Positions 1-7,418 of a DNA stretch of 64,000 nucleotides are shown here, one piece after another. The stretch comes from Lachnospiraceae bacterium (GTDB taxonomy: Bacteria > Bacillota > Clostridia > Lachnospirales > Lachnospiraceae). A model generated the notes under the pieces. The model was not told where the DNA came from, did no database searches, and was given only the letters and a program-made list of their open reading frames with translations. The first letter of the stretch is position 1. The number at the start of each line of letters is the position of its first letter. The stretch covers positions 124,001-188,000 of the forward strand of contig QXWV01000002.1 in the NCBI GenBank assembly GCA_009911195.1, read 5' to 3'. A program made the position numbers and the translations under genes.

Positions 1-739
1 GAATGGGTTTTCTTTCCATGCTGTTTTTGATTGCAATCACTATCCTCCCCTCTTCCAATACGAATTTAAATTTCACCACCTTCCCCTCACTATGGTTACA
101 CGGGCCACGCTGGCTACAGGCTTCTATGGCATTGTCCAATAGGTTGAAGCATATGACCACAATATCTTCCTCTTCCATATGTAATCCGGATAAATCGTTG
201 ATTTTCAGCACAAAAGACACCCCTTTATCCACCGCTTCACGGTATTTTGTATTTAAAATGGCATTTACAATCACATGATTGGTGTCAATGGCATCCCCAC
301 TAATCTTTAAGTTGGTATCTATTTTTTCTAAATATGCGCCCAGCTTCCCGTATTGTTTAGCCGCCGCTAAAGCGCTGATTGCGGCAATCTGATTTTTATA
401 TTCATGAGTCCTTTTTCTTTGCTTGTCCAAATGTTCGGATATGGAACGGTACATGGCCATTTCACTTTTTACCTTTTCGTTCCTTTGGCGGATACGTCTG
501 GCCGTCTCAATCCCGTCCATTTCCCCCATACTCACATCCAGGATGATGATATCGTAGGGCAGGGCTTCGGGCTTTCCACTCTCCCCTTCTTTTCCCCCGC
601 TAAGCATTTCCTCCCCGGAGGAATAGGAGTCTATAATACACTCATACCCCTGCCCTTCCATATATTTCTCTATCAGCTCCTTTTCCAGAAGCCTGAAATA
701 TTCCTCATCACCGCATATTGCTATCCGCAGCACCTTCAC
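1..739 (-). CDS. Truncated response-regulator receiver fused in frame to a GHKL (AgrC-like) histidine kinase core, partial
   Basis: One uninterrupted minus-strand reading frame runs from a GTG at 739 (GGGAGGGGGAGG just upstream) off the left edge, about 246 residues. Residues 1-87 look like the start of a LytTR-type receiver: VKVLRIAICGDE, then the phospho-acceptor segment DIIILDVSMGEMDG followed by RRIRQRN. Instead of the rest of the receiver (beta4, beta5, conserved Lys) and a DNA-binding domain, the frame passes straight into a quorum-sensing-type kinase: a helical segment, the phospho-His box THEYKNQI, and the N-box FNLLDNAIEAC of the GHKL ATPase. The sensor transmembrane region is absent. 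It starts 22 bp after the deacetylase gene and is probably cotranscribed with it. It may be a deletion scar joining adjacent regulator and kinase genes, or a real cytoplasmic hybrid; the C-terminus is outside the window. Confidence 0.75.
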   Translation of the reverse strand, partial: MKVLRIAICGDEEYFRLLEKELIEKYMEGQGYECIIDSYSSGEEMLSGGKEGESGKPEALPYDIIILDVSMGEMDGIETARRIRQRNEKVKSEMAMYRSISEHLDKQRKRTHEYKNQIAAISALAAAKQYGKLGAYLEKIDTNLKISGDAIDTNHVIVNAILNTKYREAVDKGVSFVLKINDLSGLHMEEEDIVVICFNLLDNAIEACSQRGPCNHSEGKVVKFKFVLEEGRIVIAIKNSMERKPI

Positions 740-761
740 ATCCTCCCCCTCCCCAGAGGTT

Positions 762-1595
762 TTATCCGTTCCCCATCTGCCGGCCTTCCCCGTTCAAATG
801 ATATTTTTCTTTATAAATAAGCTGGGAAACCGGTACGATTTCGTATCCCTGTTTTTCCAATCCGTCAATCAGCTTTTCAAGCGCCTGCGAAGTATATTTT
901 GCCCCGCTATGGCATCGGATAATAGAACCATTTTGCAGATTTTTGCTCTTCAGCACATTATTGAGGATAGATTCTGTTCCATAATCTTTCCAATCCAGGG
1001 AGTCCACATCCCAAAGGATGGAATAATAGCCGCATTTGGCCGCACTGCTTACCACCTGGTTATCATAATCCCCATAAGGCGGACGGAACAGGAACATATC
1101 ATAACCGGTCAGCTCCTGCACCTTTGTATGAACCTGCTGGATTTCATCCATACATTGCTCCCCGGTCAACTGGGGCATGCTCCGGTGGCTTTCGCTCCCG
1201 TTTCCCAAGTCATGCCCGGCGTTCAAAAGGGCTTTCACATCATCCGGGTAGGCTTCCACCCATCCTCCAGTCATAAAAAACGTGGCATGGACATCATGCT
1301 TCTTTAACGTTTCCAATATTATCTCCGTATCCTCATTCCCGTCCACCGCATCAAAAGTAAGCGCCACCTGTTTTTTCTCCGTTTCCACGCTGCTGATGGG
1401 CAATAGCCGCCCGTTAACGCTGCTGCTCACGGTAATAGAGCCGGGCAGCCTCAGCATCACTCCCCGCATAATGGCCAAAGCTGCCAGAAGAAAAATAAAA
1501 GCGCTTGCCCATTTTATAATCCTTTCGCCCTTGTTCCCTTCCCCAGCCTGCTCTTCCTTCTTCTTTGGCACTATCTCTTTCCTGTATCGTTTCAT
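762..1595 (-). CDS. Membrane-anchored polysaccharide deacetylase-like protein (NodB domain), degenerate metal site
   Basis: This 277-residue protein has a short basic N-terminus, one membrane segment at about residues 26-48, and an extracellular NodB fold (carbohydrate esterase 4). Members remove acetyl groups from peptidoglycan or related glycans. Motif 1 reads LTFDAVDG (general-base Asp82 kept, but the usual second Asp, a metal ligand, is Ala). Motif 2 reads GNGSESH (residues 131-137), where the usual H-x3-H has Gly in place of the first His. Motif 3 (RPPYG, 171-175) and a CHSG late motif (His229) remain. Two of the three usual metal ligands are therefore missing, so ordinary deacetylase activity is doubtful. 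The fold assignment is firm; substrate and activity are not. It is followed 22 bp later by the receiver/kinase fusion gene. Confidence 0.85.
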   Translation of the reverse strand: MKRYRKEIVPKKKEEQAGEGNKGERIIKWASAFIFLLAALAIMRGVMLRLPGSITVSSSVNGRLLPISSVETEKKQVALTFDAVDGNEDTEIILETLKKHDVHATFFMTGGWVEAYPDDVKALLNAGHDLGNGSESHRSMPQLTGEQCMDEIQQVHTKVQELTGYDMFLFRPPYGDYDNQVVSSAAKCGYYSILWDVDSLDWKDYGTESILNNVLKSKNLQNGSIIRCHSGAKYTSQALEKLIDGLEKQGYEIVPVSQLIYKEKYHLNGEGRQMGNG

Positions 1596-1665
1596 ATCTC
1601 ACAAACACCCGTTTTTGCTGTTGTAACTAATATATGACGGGTATAGTTTGTCATAGTCGAACTTC

Positions 1666-2913
1666 CTAAAAAACTTTCCCATACTTCTCTGCCAGCTTCA
1701 CCAGAAGTTTCACTATCATTTCCATTTCATCCGCACAGGCATATTCAAATCTCCCGTGGAAATTCTGCCCCCCTGTACCAAGGTTAGGGCATGGCAGCCC
1801 CATATAGGACAGCCGTGCCCCATCCGTTCCTCCCCGGATAGGCACTACTATAGGTTCAACGCCCAATTCCTCCATAACCTCTTTTGCATTGTCCACCAGG
1901 TGCATATGCTTCTCTATAATTTCCTTCATATTATAATAGGAATCCTTCATCTCTATCTCAAAGGTTTTCTCTCCATATTTCAAATTCAGCAAATCGGCAA
2001 TCCGCAAAAAGTTTTCCTTTTTATTTTCAAACTTCTCCCTGTCATGGTCTCTGATAATATATTCCGCCACCGTTTCTTCCACTGTGCCTTTGATGGAATC
2101 CAAATGGTAGAAGCCTTCATACCCACTGGTATGCATAGGGCTCTCCAACGCCGGAATCTGTGACTGGAATTCCTGGGCCATAAGAATCGCATTTCGCATT
2201 TTTCCTTTTGCTTCCCCTGGGTGCACGCTTCTGCCATGGACGGTCACTTTCGCCCCTGCGGCATTGAAATTCTCATATTCCATTTCCCCCAGCTTTCCGC
2301 CGTCCACTGTATACGCATAATCCGCACCAAAAAGCTTCACGTCGAAGTAGTCCGCACCGGCCCCTATCTCTTCATCCGGCGTAAATCCAACCCGAATCTT
2401 TCCATGGGCTATTTCCTGATGCTGCAGCAGGTATTCCGCCATCGCCATAATCTCCGCTACCCCCGCTTTGTCATCCGCGCCAAGCAGGGTTGTCCCATCG
2501 GTAACAATCAGCCTTTTTCCTTCATAGGATGCCAGTTCCGGAAAATCGGATACTTTCATGACAATCTGCTTTTCCTCATTTAGCACGATATCTTTCCCAT
2601 CATAGCCCTCCACCATACGGGGCTTCACCCCAGCCCCCGTCACCGCCGGGGCAGTGTCCATATGGGCAATAAACCCAAGCACCGGAGCCGTCTCGCATCC
2701 AGCCGATGCCGGAACGGAAGCATATACGTAACAATATTTCTCATCATACGTAATTTCCTCTGCCCCCATTTCCTCAAGCTGCTTCACCAGCACCTTAGCC
2801 AAATCATGCTGCTTCCGGGTAGAAGGCGTTAAGCCGCTGCCTTCCTCCGACTCCGTATCAATTTTTACATACTTCAAGAAATTTTCAATCACTCGTTCCA
2901 AAGCAATCACCAT
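1666..2913 (-). CDS. pepT: Peptidase T (tripeptide aminopeptidase)
   Basis: About 415 residues, the normal size for PepT, a cytoplasmic M20-family dizinc aminopeptidase that takes the N-terminal residue from tripeptides. Visible active-site elements are FIAHMDTAP (His84, Asp86), LLGADDKAG (bridging Asp147), TPDEEIG (Glu181-Glu182, catalytic base and ligand), TVDGG (Asp204) and a late GQNFHGRFE (His ligand). The N-terminal [15 protein letters not shown] matches the family opening. The start is uncertain: the ATG at 2913 directly abuts GGAAAAGG, so a GTG or TTG a few codons inside may be used. It stands alone, in line with the deacetylase gene 70 bp downstream. Confidence 0.93.
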   Translation of the reverse strand: MVIALERVIENFLKYVKIDTESEEGSGLTPSTRKQHDLAKVLVKQLEEMGAEEITYDEKYCYVYASVPASAGCETAPVLGFIAHMDTAPAVTGAGVKPRMVEGYDGKDIVLNEEKQIVMKVSDFPELASYEGKRLIVTDGTTLLGADDKAGVAEIMAMAEYLLQHQEIAHGKIRVGFTPDEEIGAGADYFDVKLFGADYAYTVDGGKLGEMEYENFNAAGAKVTVHGRSVHPGEAKGKMRNAILMAQEFQSQIPALESPMHTSGYEGFYHLDSIKGTVEETVAEYIIRDHDREKFENKKENFLRIADLLNLKYGEKTFEIEMKDSYYNMKEIIEKHMHLVDNAKEVMEELGVEPIVVPIRGGTDGARLSYMGLPCPNLGTGGQNFHGRFEYACADEMEMIVKLLVKLAEKYGKVF

Positions 2914-3159
2914 CCTTTTCCATTATCTGCAAATTTTTGTGCAGACATACCATTGATTCCTGTAGACAATAGGTCATACTTCTATCAACAATATAGCATT
3001 TTATGGGATTGTTTGGAAGAGATATTTTTCTCCCATTCCTTCTGCAACAATCTTTACAAAAATTTTACACACAACTTCGCCCCTTTGATGTATAATAAAG
3101 TTAAATATCCCACCGCAGGCCGCCACTTGGCTTGTTATCTGGGGGAATGAATTATATGC

Positions 3160-3300
3160 AACAGCCAATGAAAGGGAGTAGCCGGCATATATATGGATTC
3201 CGAAGCGACATACCCGGTTGCAGCATAAGCTTTCTAACTTTCATCTATACGTTGGCCTATCATTTCCCAATTGATTAGCCAGGATGATAGAAAATGTCCG
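3160..3300 (+). ncRNA. Structured leader RNA, candidate riboswitch upstream of oadB-like gene
   Basis: The leader before the sodium-pump gene begins with a perfect 7-bp closing helix: ATGAAAG at 3168-3174 pairs with CTTTCAT at 3238-3244. Inside it lie GGGAGTAGCCGG and CCGGTTGCAGCATAAGC, with CCGG segments able to pair. A second perfect helix follows: CTATCAT 3257-3263 with ATGATAG 3284-3290. A strong terminator comes 40 nt later. The GGGAGUAGC segment resembles the 5' strand of yybP-ykoY manganese-sensing RNAs, but I cannot confirm the rest of that consensus. The ligand is unknown; a cation would fit the downstream transporter. Confidence 0.5.
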
Positions 3301-3327
3301 CTGTAATCCGCTTGGAATTGAAATGGC

Positions 3328-3377
3328 AAGACTTTTATTGCACGTAGTTATCCTATGTGCGGTAAAGGTCTTTTTTT
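3328..3377 (+). terminator. Intrinsic terminator in the oadB leader (attenuator)
   Basis: AAGACTTTTATTGCACGTAG at 3328-3347 pairs along about 20 bp (with several G-U pairs) with the arm at 3351-3371, followed by seven T. It sits about 75 bp before the coding start, so transcription must read through it. GTCCG at 3296-3300 and CGGAC at 3391-3395 could form a competing pairing. The 528-bp gap 2914-3453 holds nothing else that I recognise. Confidence 0.85.
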
Positions 3378-3453
3378 ATCATATAGATTCGGACACTAAA
3401 AGCCCCGGCTGCGGCCCAAAGTTTGCAGACTGAAGAAAGGCATGGTTATTATT

Positions 3454-4590
3454 ATGGAGTTTATTTTGGAAGGGATTATGTCTGTCACATGGCAACAAAT
3501 GGTAATGTATTTAATTGGTATTCTGCTTATCTGGCTCGCTATCCACAAGGAGTACGAGCCATCCCTGCTGCTTCCCATGGGATTCGGCGCCATTCTGGTC
3601 AATCTGCCGGCTTCTGGCGTGTTAAACCAGACAATGGAAGGCGTGGGGGAAATAAACGGTATTATTGAATGGCTGTTCCAGGTCGGTATCGAGGCTTCCG
3701 AAGCCCTTCCCATCCTTCTTTTCATAGGAATCGGGGCAATGATTGATTTCGGCCCGCTTTTGTCAAAACCAATTATGTTCCTTTTCGGGGCAGCCGCCCA
3801 ATTCGGTATTTTCGGCGCTATCCTGATAGCGTCCATGCTTGGCTTCGATTTAAAGGATGCGGCTTCTATCGGCATTATTGGCGCCGCCGATGGCCCGACC
3901 TCCATACTCGTATCCCAAGTGCTCCATTCCAATTATATTGGCGCTATCGCAGTCGCTGCCTATTCCTATATGGCCCTTGTCCCTGTAGTACAGCCCTTTG
4001 CCATCCGTCTGGTCACTACGAAAAAAGAACGGTGTATCCGCATGGCATACAAACCTGCCCAGGTATCCAAAAAGCTGCGCATCGCTTTCCCCATCGCCGT
4101 TACTTTTATCGTCGGATTCATCGCCCCTTCCTCCGTGGCATTGGTGGGCTTCCTGATGTTCGGCAACCTTATCCGGGAATGCGGCGTCCTTGGCACTTTA
4201 TCGGAGGCTGCACAAAATACACTGGCTAATTTAATCACGCTGCTTCTGGGAATCACCGTTTCCTTCAGCATGAAAGCCGATGCTTTCGTCCGCCCCGATA
4301 CCCTCTTTATCATGGGGATAGGGCTTGCCGCTTTTGTGTTGGATACCATAGGGGGTGTCCTTTTTGCCAAAGTGCTTAATTTGTTTTTGCGCAATAAAAT
4401 CAACCCCATGATAGGGGCGGCGGGAATCTCCGCTTTTCCTATGTCTTCCCGGGTGGTACAAAAAATGGCTATGAAAGAAGACCCGGGCAATGTGCTCATC
4501 ATGCAGGCAGCCGGAGCCAATGTTTCGGGGCAAATTGCTTCCGTGATAGCAGGGGGGCTGGTAATTCATTTGGTGTCGGGTTATTTGTAA
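3454..4590 (+). CDS. Sodium ion-translocating decarboxylase, beta subunit (OadB/GcdB family)
   Basis: About 378 residues with roughly ten membrane segments. It is the membrane subunit of sodium-pump decarboxylases, which couples decarboxylation of a carboxybiotin carrier to Na+ export. Family signatures are EYEPSLLLPMGFGAILVN near the N-terminus, GIGAMIDFGPLL, GAADGPTSI and the late NVLIMQAAGANVSGQ. I chose ATG 3454 because MEFILEGIMSVTWQQ matches the usual N-terminus; ATG 3442 and 3478 (preceded by GGAAGGG) are alternatives. The carboxyltransferase alpha subunit and biotin carrier are not in the window; only a tiny second subunit follows. Expression appears to be gated by the leader and terminator upstream. 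Confidence 0.92.
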   Translation: MEFILEGIMSVTWQQMVMYLIGILLIWLAIHKEYEPSLLLPMGFGAILVNLPASGVLNQTMEGVGEINGIIEWLFQVGIEASEALPILLFIGIGAMIDFGPLLSKPIMFLFGAAAQFGIFGAILIASMLGFDLKDAASIGIIGAADGPTSILVSQVLHSNYIGAIAVAAYSYMALVPVVQPFAIRLVTTKKERCIRMAYKPAQVSKKLRIAFPIAVTFIVGFIAPSSVALVGFLMFGNLIRECGVLGTLSEAAQNTLANLITLLLGITVSFSMKADAFVRPDTLFIMGIGLAAFVLDTIGGVLFAKVLNLFLRNKINPMIGAAGISAFPMSSRVVQKMAMKEDPGNVLIMQAAGANVSGQIASVIAGGLVIHLVSGYL

Positions 4591-4622
4591 TGAAAGGCAG
4601 TATTTGATGAAGGAGGAATGTT

Positions 4623-4757
4623 ATGGGAGGAAATGTAATTATCGCCCTTGAAATTATGGGCAAAGGAATGGCGGGGATTTTTGTAGCAACCCTTTTAATT
4701 GTAGGCATGGTGTCTTTGCTTTCCCGCATATTTTCTTCGGACAAAAAATCAGAATAG
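4623..4757 (+). CDS. Small single-pass subunit, OadG/gamma-like, of sodium-pump decarboxylase
   Basis: A 44-residue reading frame 32 bp after the beta subunit, with a near-ideal AAGGAGGAATGTTATG ribosome site. The protein starts MGGNVIIALEIMGKGMAG, has one membrane helix at about residues 18-36 (FVATLLIVGMVSLLSRIF), and ends in a short charged tail. Gene position, the ME-G-MAG-hydrophobic pattern and size fit the gamma (OadG) or delta-like anchor subunits of oxaloacetate, methylmalonyl-CoA or glutaconyl-CoA decarboxylases. It lacks the Pro/Ala-rich tail and zinc-binding His residues of larger OadG proteins. Coding is quite sure; assignment rests mainly on context. Confidence 0.7.
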   Translation: MGGNVIIALEIMGKGMAGIFVATLLIVGMVSLLSRIFSSDKKSE

Positions 4758-4785
4758 TTGGCAAGCCCCTGGACTTCCATATTTC

Positions 4786-4824
4786 GCCCGGCCCGAAGCC
4801 ATCCTCTTCCGGCCGGGCTATTTA
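4786..4824 (+). terminator. Probable terminator after the sodium-pump genes
   Basis: A perfect 8-bp GC-rich stem, GCCCGGCC (4786-4793) with GGCCGGGC (4811-4818), 28 bp after the small subunit, followed by TATTTATAT rather than a clean T-run. The rest of the 378-bp gap 4758-5135 is AT-rich and holds nothing I recognise. Confidence 0.6.
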
Positions 4825-5135
4825 TATGCCATAGCCTTCAGATTTTAATCATAAAACCCCATCCGCCTTCATATTATATATATGTAGTCCGCTTTTTGAC
4901 AATGCTGCCCCCATAGGTACTGCCCGTTTCCACCCCATTGCCCCTCAAGCCAAATATTCTTTGCCGGCGATGGAGCACCCCTTTTTCCATACCATATATG
5001 CCCTCATACCGGCAGTTTATTTTTAATTAATATTTCCCTCATTTTTTCATAAGAAAAATAAGCTTTCTTTAAGACTTTAAACACACGCCGTTCATATTTG
5101 TGCCATATACTAAATTTATCCAAAGGAGGTAATAA

Positions 5136-5300
5136 ATGCATAATGATATAGTACCACGGCGGTTATCCATTTCGGATATTATCACCGCAGACGATAACTG
5201 GATGAAATACTCCGCCTTACACGATTCTTTTCTTGAAGAATTGTCCTATCAGGACAAAAAATCCTTCAACGCCGATATTTGGCTGTTGAATTATATATAG
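5136..5300 (+). CDS. Small acidic protein of unknown function (54 residues)
   Basis: An ATG at 5136 is preceded by a textbook AAAGGAGGTAATAA ribosome site, and the frame stays open for 54 codons. The product opens MHNDIVPRRLSISDI, is rich in Asp, Ser and Leu, and has no membrane segment or known motif. No function is recognised. It could be an independent small protein or the intact front of a gene that has lost its remainder, because the following 215 bp (5301-5515) have no good reading frame before the GH2 gene. The strong ribosome site is the main reason to call it. Confidence 0.5.
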   Translation: MHNDIVPRRLSISDIITADDNWMKYSALHDSFLEELSYQDKKSFNADIWLLNYI

Positions 5301-5515
5301 ATTTTCTTTATACCCCCTTGTTTGAGGACGCGCTGCTGAACCTGGCAATTTGGCGGCGATGTTCCTCTTTTTTATTGGCAGGAACACTTTTTCATATCTG
5401 TTTGACACCCCCCATATTTTCATTATAATAGAATTAGAGATATTTGCCCGGCATATCCAAAGGATGTGGGCCGCGGCGGATGATACACTTTTACCCACAT
5501 GATAAGGATTTGATT

Positions 5516-7395
5516 ATGGATATTATAAACTGTGCACGAAACATTAATAAATCCCATGAAAACGATGTTCTCGCGAAGCTTACCACCGTTTGGGGAGAAA
5601 ATCTGGACCCGGAGCATGTCTTGGAAGAATATCCGCGCCCTCAGCTAAAGCGGGATAACTATACCATTTTAAACGGATACTGGAATTACGCCGTTACGCG
5701 CTCCCCCTCTTTCCCGGCCTCTTATGACGGGAAAATCCTAGTGCCTTTTTCCCCTGAAAGCCTTCTCTCAGGTGTGGGGCGTCAGCTACAGCCAGACGAA
5801 TATCTATGGTATGAACGCAATATTTTCCTGTCCGCAGACGAATATGCCTCCCTTTCCGTTTCAACCCATAGAAACCAAGGCATCCATAAAAGCCATGATT
5901 CCGATATGGGCAAACGGCTTCTGCTCCATTTCGGCGCAGTGGACCAGTCCGCCCAGGTTTATCTTAACGGCCAACGCGTATGCCGGCACACAGGCGGTTA
6001 CCTTCCTTTTGAAGCGGATATTACCCCTTTCCTTAAAGAAGGGGAAAATTTTCTCGTTGTCCGTGTACAGGATGCAAGCGATACCTCCTATCATACCCGT
6101 GGCAAGCAGACCCTAAAACGGGGCGGCATGTTTTACACGGCCCAAAGCGGCATATGGCAGACGGTCTGGATGGAGTGGGTTCCGGCAAATTATATCCGTA
6201 AGCTTTACCTGACTCCCGATTTCGACAACAGCAGGCTTCATATCCGCATGCTTACCCTGGGTTCTGCCCCGGTAAAAATCCAGGTTTTTGCAGGGGAACG
6301 CCAAATTCTGCAGGAGACCGTGCCGGAACTTGATACGCAGCAAAATAACTTCGGTTTATCTGTCCGCATCCCCATACGGGAAATGCACCCATGGACGCCG
6401 GACATCCCTTATTTATATACTTTAAAAGTCCAGTTCGGCAATGACCGGATAGAAAGCTATTTTGCCATGCGCACCTTTACCGTAGAGCCGGACCGCCAGG
6501 GAATGATGCGCTTCTGCCTGAACCACAAACCCCTTTTCCTTCACGGGGTACTGGACCAGGGCTATTGGCCGGATGGCCTTTATACTGCCCCTTCCGATAA
6601 AGCTTTGATTTATGATATCCGTTCTATGCAGAAGCTGGGCTTCAATATGATGCGCAAGCATATTAAAATAGAATCGGCGCGCTGGTATTACCACTGTGAC
6701 CGGCTGGGAATGATTGTATGGCAGGACATGGTCAGCGGCGGCTCTTCCTACTCCCTGCCCATTGTTTGCTACCTCCCGACGCTGTTTCCCCATATTTCCG
6801 GCCACCTAAAGGATAACCGCTACAAACTGTTTGGCCGCCTTTCCAAAAAAGGAAGGAAGGAATGGACCAAAGAATGTCTGGACACCATTGATTATTTATA
6901 TAATGTCCCTTCCATCGCTACATGGGTTCCTTTTAACGAAGGCTGGGGGCAGTTCGACGCCAACCGAATTACCCGGCTGATAAAGGCCAAGGATTCCACC
7001 CGCCCTGTTGACCAGGCCAGCGGCTGGTTTGACCAGGAGGAGGGGATTTCAAAAGTGTACATAATTATTTCAGGAAACTGGGCATTGTCAAAGACCCGCG
7101 CGCTTTTGTCCTCTCCGAGTATGGCGGCTATGCCTGCCGCATCCCGGGGCATTCCAGCGTAGAACGCATTTATGGCTATCGGCAGTTTTCCACAAAAAAA
7201 GAATTCTCCATAGCTTACCAAAAGCTCATCCACCATTCTTTAAAACCGTTAATTAAAAAAGGATTGTGCGGAGCTGTCTACACACAAGTATCCGATGTGG
7301 AGGAAGAGGTAAACGGGCTACTCACCTATGACCGGAAAATATGTAAATTAACAGTTCCGCCAGAATTTGCGAATAGGCATAGGCCAAACTGTTGA
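5516..7395 (+). pseudogene. Glycoside hydrolase family 2 (beta-galactosidase/beta-glucuronidase-like), frameshifted
   Basis: The frame encodes a GH2 enzyme: an N-terminal sugar-binding jelly-roll, an immunoglobulin-like domain around residue 250, then the TIM barrel with the acid/base motif FNEGWGQFD. Just after WFDQ (7036) the frame shifts: the original frame ends at 7162 in meaningless sequence, while the +1 frame continues as GGGDFKSVHNYF, the expected GH2 text, includes the nucleophile motif VLSEYGGY, and stops at 7395. Restoring one G near 7036 mends the gene. The product as written lacks the nucleophile and would be inactive. I chose ATG 5516 (AAGGA 7 bp upstream); ATG 5480 is also possible. 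It may be a recent mutation or a sequencing error in a G-rich run (CAGGAGGAGGGG). Confidence 0.87.
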
Positions 7396-7418
7396 ATAAA
7401 GAAAGGACAGGACTTTTT

